Positions 33,011 through 40,254 of a DNA stretch of 40,254 nt are shown piece by piece. Each line of letters begins with the position of its first letter. The first letter of the stretch is position 1. A program made the translations under genes and the position numbers. The DNA is from Ferrovibrio sp. (lineage in GTDB: Bacteria > Pseudomonadota > Alphaproteobacteria > Ferrovibrionales > Ferrovibrionaceae): contig NZ_JAHBYG010000039.1 in the NCBI RefSeq assembly GCF_019636075.1, positions 1 to 40,254 on the forward strand. Reading direction: 5' to 3'. The notes below the pieces were generated by a model that saw only the letters and a list, made by a program, of their open reading frames with translations, made no database searches and was not told the DNA's origin.

Positions 33011-33382
33011 ATGAAGGCCCTTGTGATAGATGATGAAGCAGAGATGAGGCAATTGATTGCCGCGATCCTGCAGCAGGCTGGCTATGAAGTGCACCAAGCT
33101 GCCGATGGCCGGCTTGGCTATGGCATTTTCGAGGATGTGCAGCCCGATCTGGTGGTGACCGATATCATCATGCCTAACGAAGAAGGCATCGGAACCATCC
33201 GCCGATTGCTGGCCGCACGACCGGATCTGCCGATCATCGCCGTATCAGGCGGCAGCCGCACCGGATCGGTTGATTATCTGCGCATGGCCAAGCAACTAGG
33301 CGCCAGGGCAATCCTGCCCAAGCCCTTCCGAAAACAGGAATTGCTGGATCTGGTACGCTCGCTGCGATCGGAAACCGATTAA
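33011..33382 (+). CDS. Single-domain (CheY-like) response regulator
   Basis: A 123-residue receiver with no output domain: acidic pocket Asp7/Asp8, phospho-acceptor Asp51 (VVTDIIMPNEEG), the Ser of IIAVSGGS and the conserved Lys in LPKPF. Such stand-alone receivers act as phosphorelay shuttles or bind a target. Its divergent placement next to the hybrid kinase suggests a common pathway. It is convergent with dksA, with only 17 bp between stops. Confidence 0.93.
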   Translation: MKALVIDDEAEMRQLIAAILQQAGYEVHQAADGRLGYGIFEDVQPDLVVTDIIMPNEEGIGTIRRLLAARPDLPIIAVSGGSRTGSVDYLRMAKQLGARAILPKPFRKQELLDLVRSLRSETD

Positions 33383-33399
33383 AGCGCAGCGATGCGGGA

Positions 33400-33819
33400 T
33401 CAGATATCGTCGCGATGCGTGCGTTCGCGGCGCTCGTGGCGTTCCTGCGCCTCGATCGAGAGCGTTGCAATCGGCCGGGCTTCCAGGCGCTTGAGCGAGA
33501 TCGGCTCGCCGGTCTCCTCGCAATAGCCATAGGAATTGTCGTCGATACGCTTCAGCGCGGCATCGATCTTGGAGATCAGCTTGCGCTGACGGTCGCGGGT
33601 GCGCAATTCCAACGCACGGTCGGTTTCCACCGAAGCGCGGTCGGCAATATCCGGTTCCTGCGAGGTATCCTCCTGCAGATGCTGCAGGGTCTGGTTGGAT
33701 TCGCGCAGGATGTCTTCCTTCCAGGCAATCAGTTTGCGGCGGAAATACTCCCGCATGCGCGGATTCATGAAGGGTTCGGATTCGGTCGGCCGGTAATTCG
33801 GCTTCAACTGAATACCCAT
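33400..33819 (-). CDS. dksA: DksA family RNA polymerase-binding protein, zinc-finger residues lost
   Basis: DksA enters the secondary channel of RNA polymerase and works with ppGpp in stringent control. The 139-residue product has the coiled-coil tip motif DIADRA (Asp57, Asp60, Ala62). The C4 zinc finger is degenerate: Cys100 remains in GYCEETGEP, while the other positions are Thr103, Ser121 and Ala124 (LSIEAQ). This cysteine-poor form is common in alphaproteobacteria and resembles zinc-independent DksA paralogues. In relatives dksA lies next to flagellar genes, as here. Confidence 0.93.
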   Translation of the reverse strand: MGIQLKPNYRPTESEPFMNPRMREYFRRKLIAWKEDILRESNQTLQHLQEDTSQEPDIADRASVETDRALELRTRDRQRKLISKIDAALKRIDDNSYGYCEETGEPISLKRLEARPIATLSIEAQERHERRERTHRDDI

Positions 33820-34006
33820 GCGACAACCTCCAAAAATGGGCCCCCCAGTGGCCCGACTCGCCTGCGGGCAGGGCCCACGGCGCGCCGGAGTATATGAATC
33901 CGAGGGGCCTGGGGCAAGGCCGGATTTTACCTTTTAACCCATTGAAATTATGAGATTTTTGTGAATTTTATCGCGCCCGCACAAATGCCGGGGGCCGGCG
34001 GGCGGT
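33820..34006. other. Intergenic region upstream of dksA
   Basis: 187 bp with no gene. Near dksA it is GC-rich with short pairing segments (GGGCC/GGCCC at about 33839-33855). The part near 33925-33970 is AT-rich (ACCTTTTAACCCATTGAAAT) and probably carries the dksA promoter on the minus strand. Confidence 0.35.
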
Positions 34007-34438
34007 TCAGAGCCCCAACTTGGCCAGTTCCACTTCGCAACGCAGCTCGATCTCGGCCATCACCTCGGCCAGCTGAGGATCTTCCACGCTCAGCCGCTCG
34101 CGGCGCAATTGCTGGGCCAGGGTTTGCAATTGATCGGCTGGGATACGGCCATCCAGCAGGCCGAGGCGGATGGTTTCCAGCTTGTCGAGCAGGTTGCTTC
34201 CGCGCTGGAAAGCCCGGCGGCGATTCTGCTTCTGGGCATCGGCATCCACGGCTTGCAAAGCCAGCATGGCATCCAGGCCGGCCATCGGCGCCGAGGCCGT
34301 GACACTACCGGCACTGGCGCCATCGCTGCCCTTCAGCAGGCTGGCAAAACTGGTGCCGCCCGTGGCGCCGCTGCCCGAGGCACGCTTGGGCGCGCCGGGC
34401 TTCACACCGCCGGGACCGTCTACTTTATTGATGCTCAT
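34007..34438 (-). CDS. fliX: Flagellar assembly regulator FliX
   Basis: FliX links flagellar hook-basal body assembly to FlbD-dependent, sigma-54 transcription in Caulobacter. The 143-residue product has a low-complexity Gly/Ser/Ala N-terminus and the conserved C-terminal part: LDAMLALQ, RRRAFQRGSNLLDKLETIRL, GLLDGRIPADQLQTLAQQL and the ending AEIELRCEVELAKLGL. The start at 34438 (MSINKVDG) is the family-like one; the frame is open further upstream. It is divergent from flgI, exactly as in Caulobacter. Confidence 0.9.
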   Translation of the reverse strand: MSINKVDGPGGVKPGAPKRASGSGATGGTSFASLLKGSDGASAGSVTASAPMAGLDAMLALQAVDADAQKQNRRRAFQRGSNLLDKLETIRLGLLDGRIPADQLQTLAQQLRRERLSVEDPQLAEVMAEIELRCEVELAKLGL

Positions 34439-34560
34439 GGGATGCAGGCTTTCATGTGGCCCGCATGGTGCCTGAGAAAACCCGCCGGGTAAAGTCGGCA
34501 TTTTTTGCCGGGCGGCAGCCTTGCAGCCAGATATTTCCCTTGTTTTTCAGCGCTTTGAAT

Positions 34561-34578
34561 TTGGCACGCTTCTCGCAT
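34561..34578 (+). promoter_or_regulatory. Sigma-54 (-24/-12) promoter of the flgI operon
   Basis: TTGGCACGCTTCTCGCATTT at 34561-34580 fits the RpoN consensus TGGCACG-N4-TTGCW with the invariant GG (34563-34564) and GC (34575-34576) ten bases apart. One base of the -12 box differs (TCGCA for TTGCA). It is 67 bp before the flgI ATG, and fliX, whose product regulates sigma-54 flagellar promoters, is divergent. Confidence 0.78.
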
Positions 34579-34646
34579 TTATTCTGCCGAGATCAGCCGT
34601 AGCCAGGCAATCCTGACCGGCTGGCGCAAGGATAGAGAGACCGACC

Positions 34647-35969
34647 ATGACCCGCTCCGCTTTCGCCCTGCTGAACCGCATCGCAACCGGCCTTGCCCTG
34701 GTTGCCATCGTATCGCTGAGCCTGCCGCAACCGGCACAAGCCGGTTCGCGCATCAAGGATGTGGCCGATTTCGAAGGCATCCGGGAAAATATGCTGGTGG
34801 GCTACGGCCTGGTTGTCGGCCTGGACGGCACCGGCGACAGCCTGACCAACGCGCCTTTCACGCGCCAGAGCCTGCAGGGCATGCTGGAACGCCTGGGTGT
34901 GAATATTCGCGATGCCGGGAACTTCACCACCAAGAATGTGGCCGCCGTGATGGTGACCGCCACCCTGCCCGCCTTCGCCCGCCATGGCAGCCGCATCGAC
35001 GTGACCGTAAGCACGCTGGGCGATGCCAAGAGCCTGCAGGGCGGCAGCCTGATGGTGACCCCGCTGCTGGGCGCCGATGGCGAAGTTTATGCCGTGAGCC
35101 AGGGCGCCGTGGCGGTGAGCGGCTTCCGCGCCCAGGGCGCGGCCGCGCAGTTGACCCGCGGCGTGCCCACCGCCGGCCGCATCGCCAATGGCGGCATCGT
35201 GGAACGCGAAGTGGGTTTCGAACTCGCCTCGCTGCCGATGCTGCGCCTGGCGCTGAAGAATCCCGATCTCACCACCGCGCGCCGTATCAGCCAGGCGATC
35301 TCCACCCTGGCCGGCCTGCCCACCGCGCGCGCGCTGGATCCCAGCACTGTGCATATCGACATCCCGGACCGCTGGCGCACCGACATCATCGGTTTCATGA
35401 CCGAGATCGAGCAGTTGCAGGTGGAGACCGACCAGATTGCCCGCGTGGTGATCGACGAGCGCAGCGGCACCATCGTGATGGGCCCGAATGTGCGCATCGA
35501 CACCGTTGCCATCGCTCAGGGCACGCTGACCATCCGCGTAACCGAAACCCCGCAGGTTTCGCAGCCCAATCCCTTCGCTCCTGGCGCCACCGCCATTCCC
35601 GGCATCGCCGGCACCTCGGCCAGCACCGGCACCGTGCAGGTGCCGCGTATCGGCCCGGATGGCCAGCCGGTGCGCGATGCCCTGGGCAACGTGATCTTCG
35701 ATCCGGTGACCCAGGCCGTGCCCGGCACCGGCACGCCCACCGTTCCGGGCGGCGCGGCCGGCGGCGCGCAAACCGTTGTGGTGCCGCGCACCGATATCCA
35801 GATCGACGAACAGAATGATCGTCGCCTTGCAGTGATGCGCCGCGGTGTGTCGCTGCAGGAACTGGTGGATGGCATGAATGCCCTGGGCGTTGGCCCGCGC
35901 GATATGATCACCATCCTGCAGGCCATCAAGGCGGCCGGTGCGTTGCAGGCCGAAATCCAGGTGATGTGA
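34647..35969 (+). CDS. flgI: Flagellar P-ring protein FlgI with an inserted low-complexity segment
   Basis: FlgI forms the periplasmic P-ring around the rod. The 440-residue precursor has a Sec signal peptide (cleavage after AQA, about 32), SRIKDVADFEGIRENMLVGY, GLVVGLDGTGDSL and the C-terminal GVGPRDMITILQAIKAAGAL. Family members are about 370 residues. The extra length is a Pro/Gly/Thr/Val-rich insertion, about residues 311-373 (35577-35765), between SQPNPF and TVVVPRTDIQI. It contains GPDGQPVRDALGNVIFDP. A sigma-54 promoter precedes the gene. The two flagellar genes downstream are tightly packed. Confidence 0.96.
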   Translation: MTRSAFALLNRIATGLALVAIVSLSLPQPAQAGSRIKDVADFEGIRENMLVGYGLVVGLDGTGDSLTNAPFTRQSLQGMLERLGVNIRDAGNFTTKNVAAVMVTATLPAFARHGSRIDVTVSTLGDAKSLQGGSLMVTPLLGADGEVYAVSQGAVAVSGFRAQGAAAQLTRGVPTAGRIANGGIVEREVGFELASLPMLRLALKNPDLTTARRISQAISTLAGLPTARALDPSTVHIDIPDRWRTDIIGFMTEIEQLQVETDQIARVVIDERSGTIVMGPNVRIDTVAIAQGTLTIRVTETPQVSQPNPFAPGATAIPGIAGTSASTGTVQVPRIGPDGQPVRDALGNVIFDPVTQAVPGTGTPTVPGGAAGGAQTVVVPRTDIQIDEQNDRRLAVMRRGVSLQELVDGMNALGVGPRDMITILQAIKAAGALQAEIQVM

Positions 35970-35970
35970 T

Positions 35971-36318
35971 ATGGACATGCAGATCGCCTCTTCCGCCAAT
36001 GCCGTTTACGCCCAGCAGCAGGCGCTTGCCGCCCGCAGCAAGGTGGATGGTTTCGCTGCCAACGGCATGAGCACCGCCAGCCAGGCGCAGATGCGCAAGA
36101 CCGCCGAGGATTTCGAAAGCCACTTCCTCAGCCAGATGTTCGAGATGATGTCGGCCGGTGTGAAAACCGATGGCCCGTTCGGCGGCGGCAATGCCGAAGC
36201 CACCTGGCGCAGCTTTCTGAACCAGGAATACGGCAAGGAAATGTCGCGCAATCGCGGCATCGGCATCGCCAACATGGTCTATGACCAGATGATCAAGATC
36301 CAGGAGGCCGCGCAATGA
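35971..36318 (+). CDS. flgJ: Rod-binding protein, FlgJ N-terminal domain type
   Basis: This 115-residue protein matches the rod-capping domain of FlgJ (AEDFESHFLSQMFEMMSAGV, GGNAEATWRSFLNQEYGKEM, GIGIANMVYDQMIK). It lacks the muramidase domain found in enteric FlgJ, as usual in alphaproteobacteria, where a separate hydrolase is used. It starts 2 bp after the flgI stop and its TGA overlaps the next ATG by 4 bases. Confidence 0.92.
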   Translation: MDMQIASSANAVYAQQQALAARSKVDGFAANGMSTASQAQMRKTAEDFESHFLSQMFEMMSAGVKTDGPFGGGNAEATWRSFLNQEYGKEMSRNRGIGIANMVYDQMIKIQEAAQ

Positions 36319-36935
36319 ACCCGCAGAATCCGCAGCAGCAACAACCTCGCCCCGGCCAGGCTGCAACGCCCAACCAGGCCGCAACACCCGGCCAGGCCAT
36401 TCGCCGCGCACCGCTGCCGGCCCGGCCATCGCCGGCTCAGATGGTGCGCGCATCCATGCCGCCGGCCCCGCGCGACAATATGGAAGAAGGCGTGATCCCG
36501 CCCTCGCCGCAGGAAATGCGCGAACTGGCCAGCAATTTCCGCGCCGTGATGGAAGAGGAAATCGCCGCCCTGGATCGCCACGATTACAATGCGCTGCATC
36601 CCTTGAGCGAGCGCAAACGCATCACGGCCTCGCTGTTCAAGGAAAAGCAGAAAGTGCTGATGCGGCATTCGGAAAGCCTGAAGGCTGTACCGGCAGGCGA
36701 ACGCAAGGCGCTGGCCGATGCGCTGGAAGATCTGGCCAAGGTGGCCAAACGCAACGAGATTGCCGTGCGCGGCGCGCGCGACGGGCATCAGCGTTTTCTC
36801 AATGCCGTTATCAAAGGCGCCACCAAGCTGGAAGAGCTGGGCAACGGCTATTCCCGCCAGGGCCGTTCCACCACGCTTACCAGCAATTACGGCGCCAACC
36901 GTCCGGTATCGCTATTCAGCGACACGCGCTGCTGA
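36315..36935 (+). CDS. FlgN/FlbY-like flagellar protein
   Basis: The 206-residue product has a disordered Pro/Gln/Ala N-terminus (about 1-60) followed by a long helical region: RELASNFRAVMEEEIAALDR, NALHPLSERKRITASLFKEK, KALADALEDLAKVAKRNEIA. This pattern (a helix with an LxxKR-type centre and conserved NEIAVR) fits FlgN-type export chaperones and the Caulobacter FlbY group found after flgJ. It overlaps flgJ by ATGA, so it is part of the flgI operon. The exact role is inferred from context. A terminator follows. Confidence 0.72.
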   Translation: MNPQNPQQQQPRPGQAATPNQAATPGQAIRRAPLPARPSPAQMVRASMPPAPRDNMEEGVIPPSPQEMRELASNFRAVMEEEIAALDRHDYNALHPLSERKRITASLFKEKQKVLMRHSESLKAVPAGERKALADALEDLAKVAKRNEIAVRGARDGHQRFLNAVIKGATKLEELGNGYSRQGRSTTLTSNYGANRPVSLFSDTRC

Positions 36936-36973
36936 AACAACGGCCTCGCCCAGGGCAATGGGCTGCAAACGGA

Positions 36974-37002
36974 AACGGGCGCCAGAAGGCGCCCGTTTTT
37001 GC
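36974..37002. terminator. Terminator after the flgI operon
   Basis: A perfect 10-bp stem, AACGGGCGCC (36974-36983) with GGCGCCCGTT (36988-36997), has an AGAA loop and runs into five Ts. It lies between convergent genes. On the minus strand the stem is followed by only a short T-rich stretch. Confidence 0.9.
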
Positions 37003-37020
37003 ATGGGATAAGGAGTTGGA

Positions 37021-40000
37021 TCAGACTTCGCGGAAATTGTCGAAGTCGTAAGTCCAGGCCGCGCCATTGGACTTGGTGATGGTGCCGATCAAGACCGCGC
37101 CCGACGAGAAATCGCCATCGGCATCGTAATACAGCGCGCCGGTATCCTGCTGATAGACGAAACCGGCTTGATGGAAATCCACCTTCGCCATGGCCGAGGC
37201 GTTGTTCACATCCTTGATGTTCACATTGTCTTGCAAGGCCTGCGACAACTGGAAGGCATTGCCGGTGAACATGCTGCTGCGGTTGGTATCCAGTTCGATA
37301 CGGTCGTCGTCGGTCATGTCGGTGACGATCATGAGATCGCCGGCCGTGGCCGAAGTGAAGGTGAAATAATCGCGGCCCGAACCGCCGGTGGCGGTATTCA
37401 CGCCGCTGCCGCCGATCAGACGGTCGCTGCCATCGCCGCCAACGAGCACATCATTGCCGGCTTCGCCGTACAGGATGTCGTCATCGTCGCCGCCATACAG
37501 CGTGTCGTTGCCGTTGCCGCCGTAGAGAACGTCCTCGTCGTCGCCGCCATACAGGGTGTCGTTGCCAGCACCGCCATAGAGGCGATCCTCGCCGTCGTTA
37601 CCCTTCAGAACATCATCGCCGTCGTCGCCGTAAAGCGTGTCATCCCAATCGTTGCCGATCAGCAGATCGTTGCCGGCGCCGCCATACATGGTGATATCGG
37701 CAAAGCCGGTGGAAGTGATGGTATCGTTGCCTGTGCCGCCCCAAATGGTCTGCACACCGTTGACCGACAGCGCGTTGTTGCCATCGGCCAACACCACCGT
37801 GTCGTGGCCATAGCCGAGCTGCACACTGCCATTGGTGACCACGGTGGCGAAGGTGATGGTATCGGCGCCGCTATTGCCGATCACCGTTTCGATATTGCTG
37901 ACGGTGATGGTATTGCTGCTGCTGCTGTTCAGGATCAGCGTATCGTTACCGCCGGCCAGATCGAAATGCACGTTCACGGCGCGGTTATACATGGTCAGCA
38001 CGTCGTCGCTGTCGCCGCCGACCAGCTTTTCGACATTGCTGGCATAGACCGAAACATTGCCCAGCACGGTTAGCGTGTCGTAGCCGTAATCGAGATCCAC
38101 CACCACCGGGCTGGAACCGCCATTGATGGTGATGCTGTCGTCGCCGGTGCTGCCAACGATGGTTTCGACATTGCTGATGGTCAGCACGTTGCTGCCATAG
38201 CCGAGCTTCAGCGTATCGTTGCCGCCGCCGAGATCGTAATAGGCGCCGACGATCGCGCCATTCAGCGTGATGCTGTCGCCGCCGCTGCCGCCCACAACGG
38301 ATTCGATGTTGCTGAGCGTGAGGGTGTTGCCGCCATTGGCCAGGATCAGCTTGTCCTTGCCACCCATCAGATCGATGCTGCCGGTATAACCAGAGCCGAG
38401 CGTAACCGTATCGTCGCCGGCGCCGCCTCGGATGGTTTCCACATTGGCAACGGTGACAGTGGCGCCGCCGGCGCCAAGCGTGAGGCTGTCGGTGCCGGCA
38501 CCGAGATCGACGCTGCCGGTGCCGCTGAACAGCACGGTATCCGCACCCGTGCCGCCGACAACGGTTTCGATATTGGTCAGCGTGACAGTGTTGGTGCCGT
38601 CGGCCAGGGTCAGCTTGTCGTTGCCGGCGCCGAGATCGATGCTGCCGCCATTCAGCGCAGCGCCCAGCACGATGCTGTCGGCACCCGCACCGCCAAAGAT
38701 GTTTTCGGCGTTGGAGATGGTGGCCGTGTTGCCATTGGCCAGCAGATACAGCGTATCCGTGCCCCAGCTGAGATCGATGCTAGCGCCGTTCAGGGCATTG
38801 GCGATGCTGACGGTATCGTTGCCCGAACCGCCCAGCACGGTTTCCACATTGGCGGCGGTGATATTGTTGGAGCCATTGGCCAGCACCAGGGTATCGGCGC
38901 CGCCCATCAGATCGTAGGTGCCGCCGGCAACCGCCAGGCCGAGCGTGACGATGTCGCCGCCCGAGCCGCCGGTGATGCTTTCCACATTGGTGGCGGTCAG
39001 GCTGTTGCCGCCATTGGCCAGAGTGAGCTTGTCGGTGCCGGCACCCAGATCGACCCGCCCGCCATTCATGGTGGTGCTGAGGGTGACGGTATCGTTGCCG
39101 CTGCCGCCATAGACGGTTTCGGCATTGCTGATGGCTATGGTGTTGGCGCCATTAGCCAGGGTGAGGCTGTCGCTGCCCGCGCCCAGATCGTAGCTGCCGG
39201 ACGTGACCACATTACCCAGGGTGATCTGGTCGCTGCCAGTGCCGCCGGTGATGGTTTCCACGTTGGTGAGCGTGAAGCTGGAATAGCCGCCATCGCCCAG
39301 TGCGATCTTGTCGTTGCCGCTGCCGAGATCGATGGTGACGCCCTGCAGGCTGGTGAGCAGCACCAGGCTATCGGCACCCGCACCGCCAACCACGCTTTCC
39401 ACATTGGCCGCAGTGATGGTGCCGCCATTGGCGCTGAAATACAGCGTGTCGTAGCCCCAACCGCCTTCATAGCGGCCGGAATTGGCGAAGGTTACGGTGT
39501 CGTTGCCGGTACCGCCGGTAACGGTTTCGATATTGGTGACGGTGATGACGTTGGAGCCGTTGGCCAGCGTGAGGCTGTCGTTGCCGGCACGCAGATCGTA
39601 ATTGCCACCCACGGCCAGGGCCGACAGGGTGACATGGTCATCGCCATCGCCACCTACGATATTCTCGACATTGGTGATGTTGAGGCCGTTGCCGCCATTG
39701 GCCAGGATCAACGTATCGGTGCCCGCGCCCAGATCGATGGTGGCGCCAGCCATGCCATTGAGCAGTGTGACCACATCGGAGCCGGCGCTGCCGGTAACGG
39801 TTTCGACATTCGAGACCGTGACGGTGCTGCCCGAACCGGTGAGGATCAGTCTGTCGCTGCCACCGGCCAGATCGATGCTGCCGGTGCCGCTATAGGTGAG
39901 CGTATCGTTGCCGGCATTGCCGGTGACGGTTTCCACATTGGCGACCGTCAGCGTGTTGGCGCCGCTGGAGCCAAGGCTGAGGCTGTCGGCCCCGCTGCTG

Positions 40001-40254
40001 CCGACCACATTCTCGACATTGGCGGCAGTGATGCTGCCCGCCGAACCGAAAGTCAGCGTGTCGGTGCCCGCACCCAAATCCACCTGGCCGGAACCATTGA
40101 AGGTGATGCTATCGGCGCCAGTGCCGCCGGTTACGGTTTCGACATTGGTGATGGTGAGCGAGTTGGTGCCATTGGCCAGGGTGAGGCTATCGACGCCCGC
40201 GCCCAGATTGACCGAGCCGCCAGCCACTGCCGCACCCAACGTGACGGCATGGTG
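37021..40254 (-). CDS. Giant repeat-rich RTX (calcium-binding) exoprotein, 3' part
   Basis: The gene runs off the right edge; 1077 residues are visible and no start is present. From the left edge of the protein seen, 19 units of 42-46 residues repeat the pattern DLGAGTDTLTLANG - (L/I)T(I/A)(T/S)NVETVxGGxGxDT. Then come about 11 RTX nonapeptides GGxGNDxLx (37390-37690), expected to bind calcium in a beta-roll. The last 130 residues (YFTFTSATAGDLMIVTDMTD ... DFDNFREV) look like a C-terminal type I secretion signal region. I infer a secreted or surface protein, perhaps an adhesin or S-layer-like protein. No enzyme domain is visible. It is convergent with the flagellar operon. Confidence 0.9.
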   Translation of the reverse strand, partial: HHAVTLGAAVAGGSVNLGAGVDSLTLANGTNSLTITNVETVTGGTGADSITFNGSGQVDLGAGTDTLTFGSAGSITAANVENVVGSSGADSLSLGSSGANTLTVANVETVTGNAGNDTLTYSGTGSIDLAGGSDRLILTGSGSTVTVSNVETVTGSAGSDVVTLLNGMAGATIDLGAGTDTLILANGGNGLNITNVENIVGGDGDDHVTLSALAVGGNYDLRAGNDSLTLANGSNVITVTNIETVTGGTGNDTVTFANSGRYEGGWGYDTLYFSANGGTITAANVESVVGGAGADSLVLLTSLQGVTIDLGSGNDKIALGDGGYSSFTLTNVETITGGTGSDQITLGNVVTSGSYDLGAGSDSLTLANGANTIAISNAETVYGGSGNDTVTLSTTMNGGRVDLGAGTDKLTLANGGNSLTATNVESITGGSGGDIVTLGLAVAGGTYDLMGGADTLVLANGSNNITAANVETVLGGSGNDTVSIANALNGASIDLSWGTDTLYLLANGNTATISNAENIFGGAGADSIVLGAALNGGSIDLGAGNDKLTLADGTNTVTLTNIETVVGGTGADTVLFSGTGSVDLGAGTDSLTLGAGGATVTVANVETIRGGAGDDTVTLGSGYTGSIDLMGGKDKLILANGGNTLTLSNIESVVGGSGGDSITLNGAIVGAYYDLGGGNDTLKLGYGSNVLTISNVETIVGSTGDDSITINGGSSPVVVDLDYGYDTLTVLGNVSVYASNVEKLVGGDSDDVLTMYNRAVNVHFDLAGGNDTLILNSSSSNTITVSNIETVIGNSGADTITFATVVTNGSVQLGYGHDTVVLADGNNALSVNGVQTIWGGTGNDTITSTGFADITMYGGAGNDLLIGNDWDDTLYGDDGDDVLKGNDGEDRLYGGAGNDTLYGGDDEDVLYGGNGNDTLYGGDDDDILYGEAGNDVLVGGDGSDRLIGGSGVNTATGGSGRDYFTFTSATAGDLMIVTDMTDDDRIELDTNRSSMFTGNAFQLSQALQDNVNIKDVNNASAMAKVDFHQAGFVYQQDTGALYYDADGDFSSGAVLIGTITKSNGAAWTYDFDNFREV
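37690..40254 (-). repeat. DNA and protein repeat array of 126-138 bp units
   Basis: Nineteen tandem units encoding 42 or 46 residues each, diverged at the DNA level but in register; the difference is a four-residue gain or loss in the segment before DLGAG. Markers are TNVETVTGG, SNAETVYGG, TNIETVVGG, ANVETIRGG and so on, with the last unit eroded to NGVQTIWGG. This is coding repeat, not CRISPR: spacing is in frame and no unique spacers exist. Confidence 0.85.

Noticed and set aside
37390..40254. Regular repeats that might suggest a CRISPR array or satellite
   Set aside because: The periodicity is in frame with a continuous protein of RTX type and there are no unique spacers.

Overview
The window reads as a GC-rich alphaproteobacterial chromosome, most like the Rhodospirillales and relatives. 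Supporting gene orders are rpsF-rpsR-DUF2232-rplI followed by dnaB, the alr-mlaE-mlaF-radA-cvpA-purF chain with overlapping stop/start codons, ksgA beside yicC-gmk, and a dksA/fliX/flgI/flgJ flagellar block of Caulobacter type. No taxon can be named from the sequence alone.

Layout. 1-179 is the end of an odd chimeric gene: a short-chain dehydrogenase (SDR) segment joined to a PdxA-like C-terminus. 151-5849 holds ksgA, a cruciform palindromic element, yicC-gmk, an SDR ending in a 22-bp tandem repeat, a class II fructose-bisphosphate aldolase, a tRNA-Met(CAT) and an unrecognised gene. 5850-9622 is an accessory insertion with two different IS1595-family elements. The left one is about 2.4 kb, has well-matched terminal inverted repeats and carries passenger genes, including a HEPN-like protein. 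9631-15096 is housekeeping: mnmA, the S6/S18/L9 ribosomal operon and dnaB. 15139-25191 contains a ZIP metal transporter, an EamA exporter, alr, the Mla ABC pair, radA, cvpA, purF, an SDR and a second EamA exporter.

25303-26920 encodes a two-subunit flavocytochrome c sulfide dehydrogenase (periplasmic sulfide oxidation), followed convergently by a polytopic membrane protein of unknown role. 28643-33382 has a class II fumarase, a large hybrid sensor kinase and a divergent single-domain response regulator. 33400-36935 is the flagellar block: a zinc-finger-less DksA, FliX, then flgI with a sigma-54-type promoter, a rod-binding FlgJ-type protein and a FlgN/FlbY-like protein. The window ends inside a very large gene on the minus strand for a repeat-rich RTX protein with a type I secretion-like C-terminus.

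Best candidates for something new are the passenger-carrying IS1595 element (HEPN-like protein, 43-residue membrane peptide, small basic frames, promoters inside the terminal repeats), the PdxA/SDR junction at the left edge, the long non-canonical repeats of the RTX protein, and a roughly 63-residue insertion in FlgI.
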